Notes: generated from the letters alone by a model not told the origin. A stretch of DNA of 64,000 nt from Melitaea cinxia (GCF_905220565.1 NC_059408.1:5828508-5892507); one strand, 5' to 3'. Counted from the stretch's first letter, positions 20,428 to 31,770 are shown. Numbers and translations are program-made.

Positions 20428-20641
20428 AACTGTTGAAGTAGCAGGATCTGTAACAACAACTGCAGTGCTCGTTGCTGTTGTTGTAAGAGGTGCTGCCAGA
20501 GTATCTACAATTTAAAAATAAAACCGATTTCTATGTCTAGTAAATAATCCATCAAGCTCATCCTCTTCTTCTTTTTGCGAAAATACTGGTACCCAAAGGT
20601 ACCTTTACATTCTTTTTTAACCTTTTTTACCTTCCATTCCA

Positions 20642-20770
20642 ATGTAGTTGTGGGACTAAGAAAAATTTTGCAGCCAACATATATCCCATTTCTCGCTTCA
20701 AAACAACTTCTATCGCCTTATTCAGTGCTTCCCATGACCGTTTTCCTCTTCCAGAGTTTCTTTTATAAAC
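20642..20770 (-). pseudogene. pogo/CENP-B-type helix-turn-helix remnant of the transposase
   Basis: The minus-strand frame from 20770 reads VYKRNSGRGKRSWEALNKAI, then EVVLKREMGYMLAAKFF.VPQ. The pattern (RGKRSW..AL.KAIE.V..GEM....AAK.F.VPQ.TL) matches the N-terminal DNA-binding domain of pogo, Tigger and jerky-like transposases. The frame shifts after VPQ: continuation needs another frame (TTLEWKVKKVKKECKGTFGY). No in-frame ATG in good context was found upstream. Confidence 0.65.
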
Positions 20771-21250
20771 ATATATGACTTTTTTTAAATATAAACCATC
20801 CTAAAACAATATATAAAAAAATATAAATAATCAAAATAGTGTCAGGCAATATGGGGTATCAGATGCCCCATCTTGCCCGTTGATTCGTTTCAAAATTAAT
20901 ATTCAAACAAAAAAAAATTGAATAATGTTTCACAACAAAACAAGTTATTACCTGTTACTGCAATGTACTGTAGGTAGGATTAACCGAGATGCCGCTTAAA
21001 ATTCACCAAATACAAGTTTCATGCACTACGAAACGTACATATAAGAAATTTTAATACGAACAAACGAAATCTACTTTTCGACGATAACTAAAACAAATGA
21101 ATAGCCGCTGTGTTAGTACTCGTGTGACTAAGAGCTGTCGTGGCGGCCAGTAGCGAGATGGCAGAGCGAATGAGATTGATCAATTTAAATCACCTAAAAA
21201 GCCTGATGCCCCGTCTTGCCCACCACCCCGTCTTGCCCGGTGTTCCCCTA

Positions 21251-23084
21251 CTATCTTGTAAATTAAATGGAGCATTATAAAAAGCAATTTCATGTCAAAC
21301 GTGACATGAAACGAGGTCAAGGTTAATAAAAAATTTATATTATGTTTTATTATGGAACACTTTAGTCTGCTTATCATAATGCCTTTTATGTTACACAAAA
21401 AAAAAGTCTAGACGATAATAATAAAGATGAAAGTTTGGAAGATAATCAAAGTTAATCTCGATACTAAAGCTGAAGAAAATTCTAAGTACATTATTAAACA
21501 AATGCTTAAAGAAATAAAGTAAGACGAATTAGCTTACACGTGTTTTTTAGGTTAGGAAGGTATTAGACATTATTCGTTTTTTGTGTAATTTTAATTTACA
21601 TTGATTTAATCTTAAGTGTTTAACACTAATCAACAATGCTATATGAATGCAGCATGAAATAACAATGATCTTATAATTATGTGTATACTTAGATTAATCA
21701 ACATTAGATCAGCATGGCAAATTTAAATTCATTTTTCATAATAAGAGAATGGAATTGATAAATAAAAGTAAATTTACCAGCCATTACAGTTAATAGCATT
21801 TGAATATTCATTGTAATATTACTTAACCGTTTTACAGGACTATAGACCTTGTACTAAGTACACTTTTAAGCTTAGTACGTCTAAGATGAGTATAAATATC
21901 TCTCCAGCAAACAGTAAACACTTATAAAATGTTTGCAAAAATAACAAAAATTTAATAATTCTATTACATATTTATACCCTTTTAGTAAAGTTCGTAACAA
22001 ACAAACAATTTATCGTCGGAACTGTGAAAGGATCGTGGAAAACAAATTAAGCGACGTTTTACCAAATTCAACTAACGAAATCTGTATTTTTTCGGAGGAA
22101 TGCGCAAATTTGTTAAATTACTTCTTTTGAGTGCTTTTTTGCTTTCCTTATGATTCAGTTGATATGAAATTTTCTAAAATTACAAATAGATTGTCTTGAA
22201 CACAGTTTTTGAATACTTATATTATACTGAAAAATACTATTTATAAAAGAAAATCAAACTATCGTAAATTATTATTTTGTCGGTTCATCTACAAGTGTAT
22301 CAAAATATTTTTTATTAAATGAATCACATCCATATGTTTATGTAACTTACGAAAAAAGCTACAAAAATATCGCCTGTCTGTCTATCAATGTTGACGGTAT
22401 TTTTTATTCATAGCTGATATTGTAAGCAGTAACTTTGTTTACTATTATTGAAATAATTTAGATTTCACAACAACAATTAGAACCCATAATATGTAAACCT
22501 CAATTTGATTTTCTGGTCGCATTTACTACATTCCAATTTTTTCGTGAATGAAGTTGTAGCTATAGCTTAACATTCAAATAAATATCTCTAAAGCTAAAAA
22601 AAGTGTTTTTTCACCAAATATAGTAGCTATAAAAATAGAAGACGTTAAAAAGTTGCCACAAGGTAGAACGCGACCCGATTTCAAAGTGAAGATTTATTAT
22701 TTGACGAAGAACATTGGCTACACTTTACTGAAACGATGGTATTGAGGAAAAAAGAAATTTCTCTTAAGTGTTTGTAGCGTGAAGAGACCGACATTTACGA
22801 AAGAATTGTCGAAATTCTTTTTGTTTGACATACAGTTCTGAATAGCCAGAGAATCTTGATGGGATGACGTTGGTATAAACGGCAAGAAAACGAAATGAAA
22901 CGGGAGTGTTTTTTTTTATTGTGGTAATATTTTTTTACAAATTATTCGAGCTAGCTTTTTTTATATTTTAATGCGTTTTCTCTTACGTGTTTTAATTTTA
23001 AAAGAATTATATAATAAGTTACAAAGTAACATGTGTAATTAAGCGACGGTTTGATTTCTGAATTTAGGTGTTTTTTTTTGTTTG
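21251..23084. other. AT-rich DNA, nothing recognised
   Basis: No exon, RNA or repeat seen. Confidence 0.5.
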
Positions 23085-23366
23085 TTATTTTATACAACTA
23101 GATCGGCAAACAAGCGTACGGCTGACCTGACGGTAAGCGATTATTGTAGCATATAGACGCCTGTAAAACCACAAACATCGCAATCGCGTTCCCGACCCTA
23201 TCCCCAATTTTCTCCGGGGGCTCTGGTTACCTTACTCGACAACAAGAGCACAACACTACTTGAAAAGAATATTATTTAGCTGTGATCTTCTGTAAGGTCG
23301 AGGTACTACCCCAGTCGGGCTGCTCCAGATTTCGAGCAGGAAATTTCCTGCTGTGTCCTGCCTCAG
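23085..23366 (-). mobile_element. SINE-like retroposon (GGCAAACAAGCGTACGG family)
   Basis: TACAACTAGATCGGCAAACA, GCGTACGGCTGACCTGACGG, GGTTACCTTACTCGACAACA, TTAGCTGTGATCTTCTGTAA, CCCAGTCGGGCTGCTCCAGA, ending CTGCTGTGTCCTGCCTCAG. Uninterrupted copy, so it gives the family length (~280 bp). T-rich DNA at its + strand start represents the A-tail. Confidence 0.75.
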
Positions 23367-23750
23367 TTATTATATTTGTTTATATGTATATTGTATCCAA
23401 AATGTATCTTAATAAACCAGTTTCCTAAAACACTGACATTAAATTGCCTATAGTAGGAACAGATTTAAAAAAGACCAGTCGTCTTTTGACCTTTGTAGAA
23501 GTCACGAATCTGGGAGTGTTAATAAATGGCTTTTACTTCAACTGAATAATTAGGAGGAGTTGCAAACTAAAAGTTTTAATTGAAAGTGTAAGTAAGTGTT
23601 TGGTTAATGTGTTGCTACAAATTGGCATACCGCAATAGATTAGGAGCGAGGAAAAAGTTTGCGCTTTATAAATATGCTCGGAAATTAGGTGATTTTCACT
23701 GTTTTATAATTTAAAAGTACACTAAAACGCACTTAGAAATATGTTTACTT
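23367..23750. other. AT-rich DNA, nothing recognised
   Basis: No exon, RNA or repeat seen. Confidence 0.5.
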
Positions 23751-24067
23751 TTTGACCGACTTCAAAAAAGAAGGAGATTACTCAATTCGACCGTAAATAT
23801 TTTTTATGTGTGTTCGGGGATGACTTCGTCGTTTATGAACCGATTTGGATGTCTTTTTCTGAAAGAAGATATTGCAAAGGTAGTGAAGAGTCCATGATAA
23901 AGAAACCAGGATCTGATAATAGAATCCCAGATAAATCGAAGTGAACCCTCGAAAATCCTAGTGATGGCTAGTGCGTTTGTTAAATTTTTTCGTCTATTTA
24001 CGTTGTATTAAGTACTTGTCGATGTAATTGAAGTCGGTTTTTTTTGTTTGCTAGAAAATACAATTAT
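23751..24067 (+). mobile_element. DINE/MINE-like element, short near-complete copy
   Basis: TTTGACCGACTTCAAAAAAG then GAGATTACTCAATTCGACCG, TTCGGGGATGACTTCGTCGT, GGATCTGATAATAGAATCCC, and end ATTGAAGTCGGTTTTTTTTG, GTTTGCTAGAAAATACAATT. The stem-loop is partly ruined (GCTAGAAAAT). The (TA)n core is nearly absent. Confidence 0.7.
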
Positions 24068-25306
24068 TGATACTGTCAAAATGTTTTTGCTTTGTATTAA
24101 GGTAACATTTTCATTTCATAATAGATTGTATATGGCCATAATGTTAATTATATATTAAAAATAAAAGGAGCACCGTAATACATTACCTCTCTCTAATTTA
24201 TCATTGGTATTTTAATGATATAAAGCTGTATTTGTGTATTAATTATTATTATATAAACAGAAAAAATATTATCTCTAAAAATGTATAAAAATGAACAGAA
24301 TAATTAAAAGCTTTTATTGTAAGGAAAAAAATCTACACTCCACATTTAAAATGTTAGTAATAAATAGAATCTAGTTACTAATAGTAAATGAATTGAGTTA
24401 TCGTCCGTGGGCACTAAACCTGTGAGCGCGGGAAGATTTGTGGTCGATTTCACTAAACCGCTTAGGAACGTACCGCTTTTCAAAATAATGCTGTGTCAAT
24501 GAGAGTGATTAGTGTGTTTTGTCGGCTATTTCGCAATTTCAATGTTTGAACGCACTGACTTACTTGGTACATTAATTAGCTTATTGGTACTGTTACAATC
24601 CCTTCTAACCAAACTCCTAAGGAACTTAAAAAATGTTGGCTTGGAAACAGTTGACTAATATTTTAAAAAGTTAACTTTATTAAAAGAAAATATTGTAATA
24701 ATACAGAGTAAATAATTAAGTGATAATAAAGTTCTTAAGTAGTGTTAAGATCCTGTCTAAGTTAGCTAGAGCTCCCTGGCATGACCTGGCAATGCGATTG
24801 TGATGCTTAAAGCGCCAATAGGATACGATACGATTACCGTTTCCCAGCAGGTGAACTGTACGCTTCTTTGCTATTCTATAAAAAAGATAGACAACAAATA
24901 CATTTTTAACTTAGTATACCTAACTATTGTTGCTACTTGTTTTTTTGTTGTATGATTGAAAGACACGTAACTAATGTCATCCGTAAAATTCAGAACCAAT
25001 CGTACTCCTAATAGCTTAAGGCATTAAGTGAGCTATCAAAACAATGCCATAAAATATTTTATGACAAAAGCACACAACAATATTTGTTAAACGCCAAACA
25101 AGATAGGAAATGGAGAAGTCTATAAATATAAAAAAAGGCTATAAATATGTCGTAACAGTTCAGAATGCTCAAACAAATATTGAAACAAAATGATATGTTC
25201 GTGTGTATGTATGTTTAAACGTGCTTGTATTTAGTTATAGAATTTATTAATTATGACTAAAAATCGAAAAAGAACAAAATGTCTGATATAAGTTGTTAGT
25301 TGACAA
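24068..25306. other. AT-rich DNA, nothing secure
   Basis: At 24780-24900 GATGCTTAAAGCGCCAATAG and CAGCAGGTGAACTGTACGCT, then an A-run, resemble a worn retroposon end related to the GTACGCTTGTTTGCC family. No exon was seen. Confidence 0.4.
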
Positions 25307-25455
25307 TCTAATATATAAAATTCTCGTGTCGCGGTGTTTATTGCCAAACTCCTTCGACGTATTTTTATGTTAAATATAATTATAATTTACTGATCTAATT
25401 TTGTGACACAATATGTCATGTTAGTATAATAGATATTATAAATAATAGATGGATA
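25307..25455 (+). mobile_element. Helitron 5'-end fragment
   Basis: TCTAATATATAAAATTCTCG then TGTCGCGGTGTTTATTGCCA, AACTCCTTCGAC, preceded by A (25306). I recognise this as a common lepidopteran Helitron start. It stops before any CTAG|T end of its own and abuts an opposite-strand Helitron end at 25456. Confidence 0.55.
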
Positions 25456-25636
25456 CTAGCTGACCCCGCAAACATTGTTTTGCCATATATGTTATTAACG
25501 CCCTTAATCGCCCCCTTATAACTTAGAGATATAACTAAATTTTACCCGATTCTCAGACCTACTCGATATGCACACAAAATTTCATAAAAATCGATCCAGC
25601 CGTTGCGGAGGAGTATTGTAACTAACATAAACACAT
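25456..25636 (-). mobile_element. Helitron 3' end, 5'-truncated
   Basis: On the + strand, ACTAGCTGACCCCGCAAACA then ATTCTCAGACCTACTCGATA, CGATCCAGCCGTTGCGGAGG, AGTATTGTAACTAACAT. On the minus strand it ends ...GGGGTCAGCTAG before T. Same family as 7807-8579. The 5' part beyond GTTAGTTACAATACTCC is missing. Confidence 0.7.
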
Positions 25637-26851
25637 CAAACACTATACTTAGTATGCTTTTGCTTACTGTAATACACTACATGTAACAAATACAGCTAAA
25701 GAGATAAAAAATCAAATTTGACGTTCCCTTTGCTATATAGTAATGGAATTTCTTTAATATGTCAGCTGTTCCACACATAAGGTTGAATTTTCTAATATCT
25801 CAAACGGAAACATATATCGTGTTATATTTTTAAGGATTCAAAGGCTAACGTCGAGAATCATGAAACAGGATACATTCCATCTCGATAAATAAATATTCCC
25901 AGGACTTGGTTGAGGAAAAGTTGTAATACGGCGTCAAAAGTTCACGCGTTATAAATTTTACTTTGATAAAATAACATCTTACATTTTCTTTTTTTCATTA
26001 TGGTCTACGTATTACGGCTATTGTATATTGTAGTGTTTTTGTTAAAGCTTTATATATTTTTTTCTTAAGTTTTCTAGACAATGTCTGGAAGAAATTGCTC
26101 AATGCGATAACAGCCACCCATCGTACTTTTATTATTTTTGTTATTTATTGTTATTGTTTCTGGCGTACAGTAAAGTATATTATAACGTTATCTTCGCTTC
26201 TACTACAGCGACATTCAAACACAATCGACATTATACGATTTCAACATAAGTTTAAACTTAATTGACTACATTCACGACAATAGATAATTAATTTAACCAG
26301 AACAATAATATAAAGATACTTAATCTCTTACCGGACAATCGTTATATCTTTGCAAATTTGATAACAAATTATTAAAATTTACGTAAAACGATGACATTTT
26401 GAAACAAAAGACCCTTTTTCTTAATAACGCGCTTTAAGCGCTAGTAAGTTCGCCTTTTAGATATATATGTATTTGAATATATACGAGTAAGTGAGCGAAA
26501 TAAATACTATCTAAACAAAAAATAAAGCAAATTCCTTTTTCACTTCACAGCGCTAAAAGAGCTGAGTTGAGCTCCATCTACTGAAATACGAGACTATCTC
26601 GGCTACGTCATAAGCCCTCCACATTTGCGGAATCTTCGCTATATAGCTGAATTCCTAGATAACAGGTCCTCGGAAAAATTCTTAGCGGAAAACTCCATTA
26701 TGGATTATGAAAATTTAATTCAGTTTAAAAATTTTCTTTTATCTCATGAAAGTTATATACGTTTTATTGTCACAGTAAAGTAAGTTAATGGGGTTTACTT
26801 TTTATTTTATTTTTTTTTTTATTTTATTTTACTTTTAACCTTTAATTTATT
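25637..26851. other. AT-rich DNA, nothing recognised
   Basis: Long T/A runs (26790-26830). No exon or known repeat seen. Confidence 0.5.
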
Positions 26852-26973
26852 AAAAAAAAAGCCGTCAGTGTCGGACCGCGTCCTAGATTTACTAGGCTGT
26901 CACAGGACTGTCGATTTGTAGTTTCAATGTTAAATCGCCTGTGGTATTAATATATAATGCCTGAGCCCGTGGA
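26852..26973 (+). repeat. Unclassified repeat, GCCGTCAGTGTCGGACC...GAGCCCGTGGAT family
   Basis: GCCGTCAGTGTCGGACCGCG, ACTAGGCTGTCACAGGACTG, TCGATTTGTAGT, ATCGCCTGTGGTATTAATAT, GAGCCCGTGGAT. The same blocks in the same order recur at 47481-47632, so this is a dispersed repeat. Both copies begin after an A-run and end in GAGCCCGTGGAT. The class is unknown. Confidence 0.65.
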
Positions 26974-27214
26974 TGTTACTTAAAAAAAAACCTATACGTT
27001 TTTACTATTCATTGTGAACTGACACAATAAGCTAAAAGTTATGACGCTTTGAATATAGTTTTATGTTAAATTATCATATTTTAATTATCTATTCAACTGA
27101 CACTAAAATGTAAATAATTCTTTATATAGCTTTATGTTAAATCGCAGACTGATTACTTGTACCTTCGTAAGTTATATCTTGCTCTGACTTAAATAAAATC
27201 GTTAGTTACCTACC

Positions 27215-27426
27215 GACCTATGGATGCCTGTAACACTGGGAGCATCGCAAGCGTGTTGCCGATCCTACTTCCTAGCTCTCTCCCAGAGCTCTGGCTCCCT
27301 TATTCACCACAGGAACCCACTCTACTTTAAAGCAGTATTATTGAGTTGTAGTCTACATGGTTGAAATATTTTCCCAGTCCCACTGCTCCAAATCATGATC
27401 ATGGTATATCCCGCTGTATTCTAACT
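27215..27426 (-). mobile_element. SINE-like retroposon, decayed copy
   Basis: GGATGCCTGTAACACTGGGA, GCATCGCAAGCGTGTTGCCG, GAGCTCTGGCTCCCTTATTC, AAAGCAGTATTATTGAGTTG, CACTGCTCCAAATC. Lacks the GGCAAACAAGCG end (its 3' side). Divergence shows it is old. Confidence 0.6.
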
Positions 27427-27456
27427 AAATAAAAAGCTAAAACAGGGTAGTAGCAA

Positions 27457-27607
27457 ATTAGGTGGCGAATGGTAGCGCGCCCCGTTCAGGCGGACGACTC
27501 ACACGTGGTGATTTTTTAGTCAGTAGGAGTCTGACATCCCTCTGGCGCCCATATGGATCATATCCATGAGCGCCCATATCCATGATAAATTTTCCCCACG
27601 TAAAAAA
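27457..27607 (+). mobile_element. A-tailed retroposon of 151 bp with perfect 13-bp target-site duplication
   Basis: AGGGTAGTAGCAA occurs at 27444-27456 and again at 27608-27620. Between them is a GC-rich insert ending in a short A-run, with CGCGCCCCGTTCAGGCGGAC, TAGTCAGTAGGAGTCTGACA, TCCCTCTGGCGCCC and two CGCCCATAT..ATCCATGA blocks. Direct repeats plus an A tail show target-primed reverse transcription. The inserted sequence is probably the 3' end of a LINE or a short SINE; I do not recognise the source with certainty. Confidence 0.75.
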
Positions 27608-27631
27608 AGGGTAGTAGCAAGCATACCTATA

Positions 27632-29129
27632 CTAAACAAATAATTTGAACATAAGGATAAGTCAGGTTTTACACCTCGCTTTGATGTAATTTTATTGCTT
27701 TGATAAACACATTACGTATTCCGTTTTAGCGCCTCGTACGAGTTAACTATTTATGTGTATAATAAGGCGGTATACAACCCTCAGCTTATGTCGTGTTATG
27801 TTATGGTATGTATAAAGCGAGATAATTATTGCGAGTGAATTCAATCTAGTTGTTTATCGACGGTTTTGTGTCATCGCCTCATTCCATTAGCTCGTTCTCG
27901 CCTATTTATTGGACATGTTAACAATAATAAATTATGGTAACGAAGTTATGGTATATTTATCGGACCATTTATCTGCTAAGTTTGTTATCGAATTGTGAAT
28001 AATTTTCTCAGTCTCATGTTTTATTTTTTTATAATATACTTGTAAACTTGTTAAAATAAAACAGAATTCAATTTTTATGTTTGATCGCGATAATATTAGG
28101 ATTTAAGAACGGTTCCAAACAAATGATTTCCTTTGTTCTTCATTTTATTGAAAAATAATTACTAGGCTACAATTTTGTATGAAAATATATTATGATATAA
28201 TGTATGCTGTTTATGGAGACATGACACTTATTGTTGGATGTTGTTTCAGCATCTGTGGAAATTGTACTCCTAATATGGAATGTGAAATATGGGTTAACAA
28301 TTCACATAAATGTTTATATGAAGGTCTGTCATTTCTGGAGCTAAAAGAATGAACATTTACGAAACTAATTTAACAATAAATAATAAATAATTATTCTAGC
28401 CTTAATATAAATTCTACGCTTAAATACGTCACGAAAGTTAGTCTGTCACATTATTAATTTATATAGAAACATAAAAAGTTCTTTTTAGGCTTTTGATTGC
28501 ATTTTAAATTATTAAGTGTTCAAGCCTTTGTAAGAATTTTTGATGATAAAATATAGGATTAGGATCAGGAAAGTTTTTTTTTTGAAATCTCCTAAAACGA
28601 CAGGAGGAAGCCTAAGGGAACACTGTAAGACCGAGTTTTTCAATCTGTCTGGCAGTTCAAGCGCGCGATATTATAAAATAACGTAATATTTTAAATCGGT
28701 ACTTTTCCAATTTATATGCGAGCGAAGCCGCGAGTAACACCTTGTCAAATTCAAACTTAGAATTAATATAAATTAACGGTTTCTTAGTATAACGTAAGTT
28801 AATACCCTTAACACGTATACTATCTTACCCCGTATAGAGTATTTCATTAAAATTATGTTTTAAAGCGCTATAATGTCGATGTAATACAGATTAATGTAAT
28901 ATGGTGACGGTTTAACCTTGACTTGTATCATTAAACTAATTGTTATTGAAGCGCTTAGTTATTTGTGTACCTTGTTTGATAATGTTTTTGTTTACTTATT
29001 ACAGATATCTAAGCATTATATTTATAGTGGGTTACTCTATGGTATAATTATGTTTATTTTTTATACAATTATACATTTAAAAAGTGTTAACATCATCATA
29101 TTTATTAATAGCGTTTTTTTAAAATGGGA
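27632..29129. other. AT-rich DNA with one possible Helitron scrap
   Basis: GCGAGCGAAGCCGCGAGTAA near 28720 resembles the GC-rich end of Helitron-like repeats, but no CTAG end is present. No exon seen. The 73-codon frame at 28918 is hydrophobic AT-rich chance coding. Confidence 0.45.
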
Positions 29130-29276
29130 TTCAATTTAAATGGGACCAAATGACACGCACCAACTTTCGATTAAAAAAAAATCATCGAAATCGGTCCATT
29201 CTGTCAAAAAATCTGAGGTAATGTACAAAAGAATACACTTGAATTGAGAACCTCCTCTTTTTTGGAAGTCGGGTAA
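29130..29276 (-). mobile_element. DINE/MINE-like fragment
   Basis: AAATGGGACCAAATGACACG, CAACTTTCGATT, ATCATCGAAATCGGTCCATT, and end GAGAACCTCCTCTTTTTTGG, AAGTCGGGTAA. Only the 5' third of the element. Confidence 0.7.
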
Positions 29277-29310
29277 CCGAAGTGTAAACCCAATTATGAA
29301 AAATTATTAA

Positions 29311-29440
29311 AAGCCAGCCCTGCGGTCACCAACCCACCTGCCCAGCGTGGTGACTATGGGCAACACATAAGTTCACGCCATTTTTGGCACAAACTTGTGG
29401 AGGCCTATGTCTAGCAGTGAACTGCGATAAGCTAAAGTGA
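29311..29440 (+). mobile_element. 3' part of a GGCTACGGCA-family retroposon
   Basis: GCCAGCCCTGCGGTCACCAA, GCCCAGCGTGGTGACTATGG, GGAGGCCTATGTCTAGCAGT, ACTGCGATAAGCTAAAGTGA. 5'-truncated. Confidence 0.7.
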
Positions 29441-29778
29441 ATTATTCAAATAGTGTTCGATTCTTGATATTAATATTGATGATTCTCATCAAGATGATAT
29501 ATTAGGCGGTGGTGGTTACAGGTTATATAAGAAGAAACGTAGGAACTGTTTTCTTTTACTGATTTTACTTTTATTACGATGATTTAAAAATGTATGAAAA
29601 ATTATAAAATTAAAATGTATGTATTAAAATGTATGAAAGATTATGATCAATTAGTAATTGTTTCATACTCTCACAATATTATTTATTAATACATAATGAA
29701 CACTGTCCTTTTGCTCTCTTGGACTGTGAACTGTCTGAGATTTCTTTTCTCAAACTTCCTCAAGCACCATATAATTGA
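29441..29778. other. AT-rich DNA, nothing recognised
   Basis: No exon, RNA or repeat seen. Confidence 0.5.
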
Positions 29779-30055
29779 TACAAATATGTAAAATTGGAGT
29801 GTCTGTTTGTAATATTAAAATAACCGCTTTTTGCTAAATGAATATGGCGGTATACATGGTACATATAATAAAATAACATTTTTTACAATTTTTGTCCGCC
29901 TTCCTGTCTGTCTATTTTTCTCTGAAACGACTGGACCGATTTTGATGAGACTTTCATTGGCAGATAGTTGATGTAATAAACTTAGGCTACTTCTATTTTA
30001 GAAATTTATTTATTTTATAACTCTGCGAACTGAACAATAACTTTTTTGTTAAATT
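29779..30055 (+). mobile_element. Helitron-like repeat (ATTGGAGTGTCTGTTTGTAA family), 3'-truncated
   Basis: AAATTGGAGTGTCTGTTTGT, TGAAACGACTGGACCGATTT, GAGACTTTCATTGGCAGATA, CTGCGAACTGAACAATAACT. It aligns with copies at 42988, 53441 and 61571. The 53441 copy ends in GCTAG|T, which suggests Helitron ancestry. This copy stops before that end. Confidence 0.6.
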
Positions 30056-30457
30056 ACTCTTGTAACTATTTCAGTATACAAAAATTATTCGCTAGCTATA
30101 CAGAGGTCTACAAAGAGTATCGATTATGTAACCAGTCAAGCAGCACATAGGTTATTATTGTTGGCGCCTCATACCATTAGAACTTTCGTTGGTCAATTTG
30201 CTAAGTGCTTGTGAACCCCACATAAACGTCACGCGTGGCTCTGTATGTATTTTTTGTGTAATGAAATGATGGTGTTATATATATGTGCATATGTCTTTTA
30301 CTACAAATTTTGACATAATATATACTTGTGCATATTGACAGACAAAAATATATGTAGTACATTTATGTTTGTAATTGTATATTTTTATATGCAGTATCCA
30401 ATTGTGTCACTGATTAGATAATTTTTGTAAAAGTTGTTACTTTTTTACAAATACACA

Positions 30458-30497
<40 letters not shown>

Positions 30498-30590
30498 TAT
30501 ATTATATAAGTATAATACCTAAATTTGGGATAGAAATCGAACTTTCAACCTTGGGATTGGAAGATATCGATCTTCTATTTATATCTTTAC
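30056..30590. other. AT-rich DNA before a retroposon
   Basis: No exon seen. It contains the (CA)n tract listed separately. Confidence 0.5.
30451..30496. repeat. (AC)n microsatellite
   Basis: About 20 AC units. The 99-codon frame starting at 30434 runs through it into the retroposon and is not a gene. Confidence 0.95.
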
Positions 30591-30601
30591 AATATTCTGC
30601 T

Positions 30602-30930
30602 GTGCTGTGTGGCTACGGCACTAAAGAATTTAGCTACCCCCTCTCTTCCCGTGGGTGTCGTAAGAGGCGACTAAGGGATAACAAGGTTCCACAACCACCT
30701 TGGAACTTAAGAAACCGACCGATGGCGGGATAACCATCCAACTGCTGGCTTTGAAATACACAGGCCGAAGACGGGCAGCAGCGTCTTCGGTGCGACAAAG
30801 CCAGTACTGCGGTCACCAACCCGCCTGCCCAGCGTGGTGACTATGGGCAAAACACATGAGTTTACGCCATTTTTGGCACGAACTTGTGGAGGCCTGTGTC
30901 CAGCAGTGGACTGTATAGGCTGTAATGATG
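30602..30930 (+). mobile_element. GGCTACGGCA-family retroposon, full length, 11-bp target-site duplication
   Basis: AATATTCTGCT flanks it at 30591-30601 and 30931-30941. The body starts GTGCTGTGTGGCTACGGCAC and includes CCCGTGGGTGTCGTAAGAGG, AACTGCTGGCTTTGAAATAC, GTCTTCGGTGCGACAAAGCC and GTGGAGGCCTGTGTCCAGCA. The tail ends CTGTAATGATG, a short form of the family's (ATG)n. With the duplication, both ends are fixed at 329 bp. Confidence 0.9.
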
Positions 30931-31088
30931 AATATTCTGCTACATGTATATATATGCTTGGGGATTACTTTCAAATGTAAATTAATTTATGCTATCAATA
31001 TTATAAAATACTGTTATTTTAAGAGCTGCGATAGCTTTTATTTAAAGCTATTTTTGGTTTAATTTCACAGTAATATCAAATATCGTGA

Positions 31089-31370
31089 TTTTTTTTATAC
31101 AACTACGTCGGCAAACAAGCGTACGGCTCACCCGATGGTAAGCGATTACCGTAGCTTATAGACACCTGCACCACTAGAAGCATTGCAAGCGCGTTGCCGA
31201 CCCTACCCCCAATTCCCCCTAGGGTCTCTGGTCACCTTACTCACCACCAGGAACACAACACTGCTTGAAAACAGTATTATTTAGCTGTGATCTTCTGTGA
31301 GGTCGAGGTGCTGTCCCAGTCGGGCTGCTCCAAATTTGAGCAGGAAACTTCCTGCTGTGCCCTACCTCAG
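31089..31370 (-). mobile_element. SINE-like retroposon (GGCAAACAAGCGTACGG family), full length
   Basis: Poly-T at 31089, TACAACTACGTCGGCAAACA, GCGTACGGCTCACCCGATGG, GGTCACCTTACTCACCACCA, TTAGCTGTGATCTTCTGTGA, CCCAGTCGGGCTGCTCCAAA, ending CTGCTGTGCCCTACCTCAG. Among the best-preserved copies. Frames on the minus strand are shadows. Confidence 0.8.
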
Positions 31371-31466
31371 TCAATATATTTTTAATAATAAATTTTACTA
31401 TAATTTGTAATTGAAATTTATATAGTCTAATATTGTTGTTATTATGTACCAACACTAGTAAGCTTA

Positions 31467-31765
31467 ATAATTGTGTTTGCTGCACAACGAAAAAAACCGA
31501 CTTCAATTACATCGACAATTAATATAACGTAGGTAGACGAAAAAATAGTCAAGTAAATACGCAATATTAAAAGATTACTTCAAAAGTTGTGATCAGATCT
31601 CGATGAAATTTAAATGTGACCACATGATAAACATCGGCTTTCGATTAAATTAAAAATCATCAAAATCGATACACTCAGTAAAAAGTAATGCGGATTTTCG
31701 AGGGCTCCCTCGATTAGAATTATCAAAATCGGTTCATATCTCCGAACATAGATTAAAATTTTTTT
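31467..31765 (-). mobile_element. DINE/MINE-like fragment (stem-loop half)
   Basis: ATAATTGTGTTTGCTGCACA, AAAACCGACTTCAATTACAT, AGTCAAGTAAATACGC, CAGATCTCGATGAAATTTAA, ATCGGCTTTCGATTAAATTA, GGGCTCCCTCGATT. A Helitron 3' piece follows at 31771. Confidence 0.7.
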
Positions 31766-31770
31766 TTTGT

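Larger units (their letters stand above)
19601..21248 (-). mobile_element. pogo-like DNA transposon, 1648 bp, internally deleted
   Basis: Both ends carry GGGGAACACCGGGCAAGA followed by (T/C)GGGGT in inverted orientation (24 bp, one mismatch). TA sits at each border (19599-19600 and 21249-21250), the Tc1/mariner/pogo target duplication. GGGCAAGATGGGG-like words recur under both ends (about 19609, 19840, 20875, 21205, 21228), possible transposase-binding sites. The minus strand carries broken pieces of a transposase: a helix-turn-helix region and a C-terminal zinc finger. The intervening ~150 bp cannot hold a DDE catalytic domain. I infer a defective copy that could be moved only in trans. Confidence 0.8.

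Noticed and set aside
20575..20778. 67-codon + frame
   Set aside because: Opposite strand of the pogo-like helix-turn-helix remnant, which has the recognisable motif.
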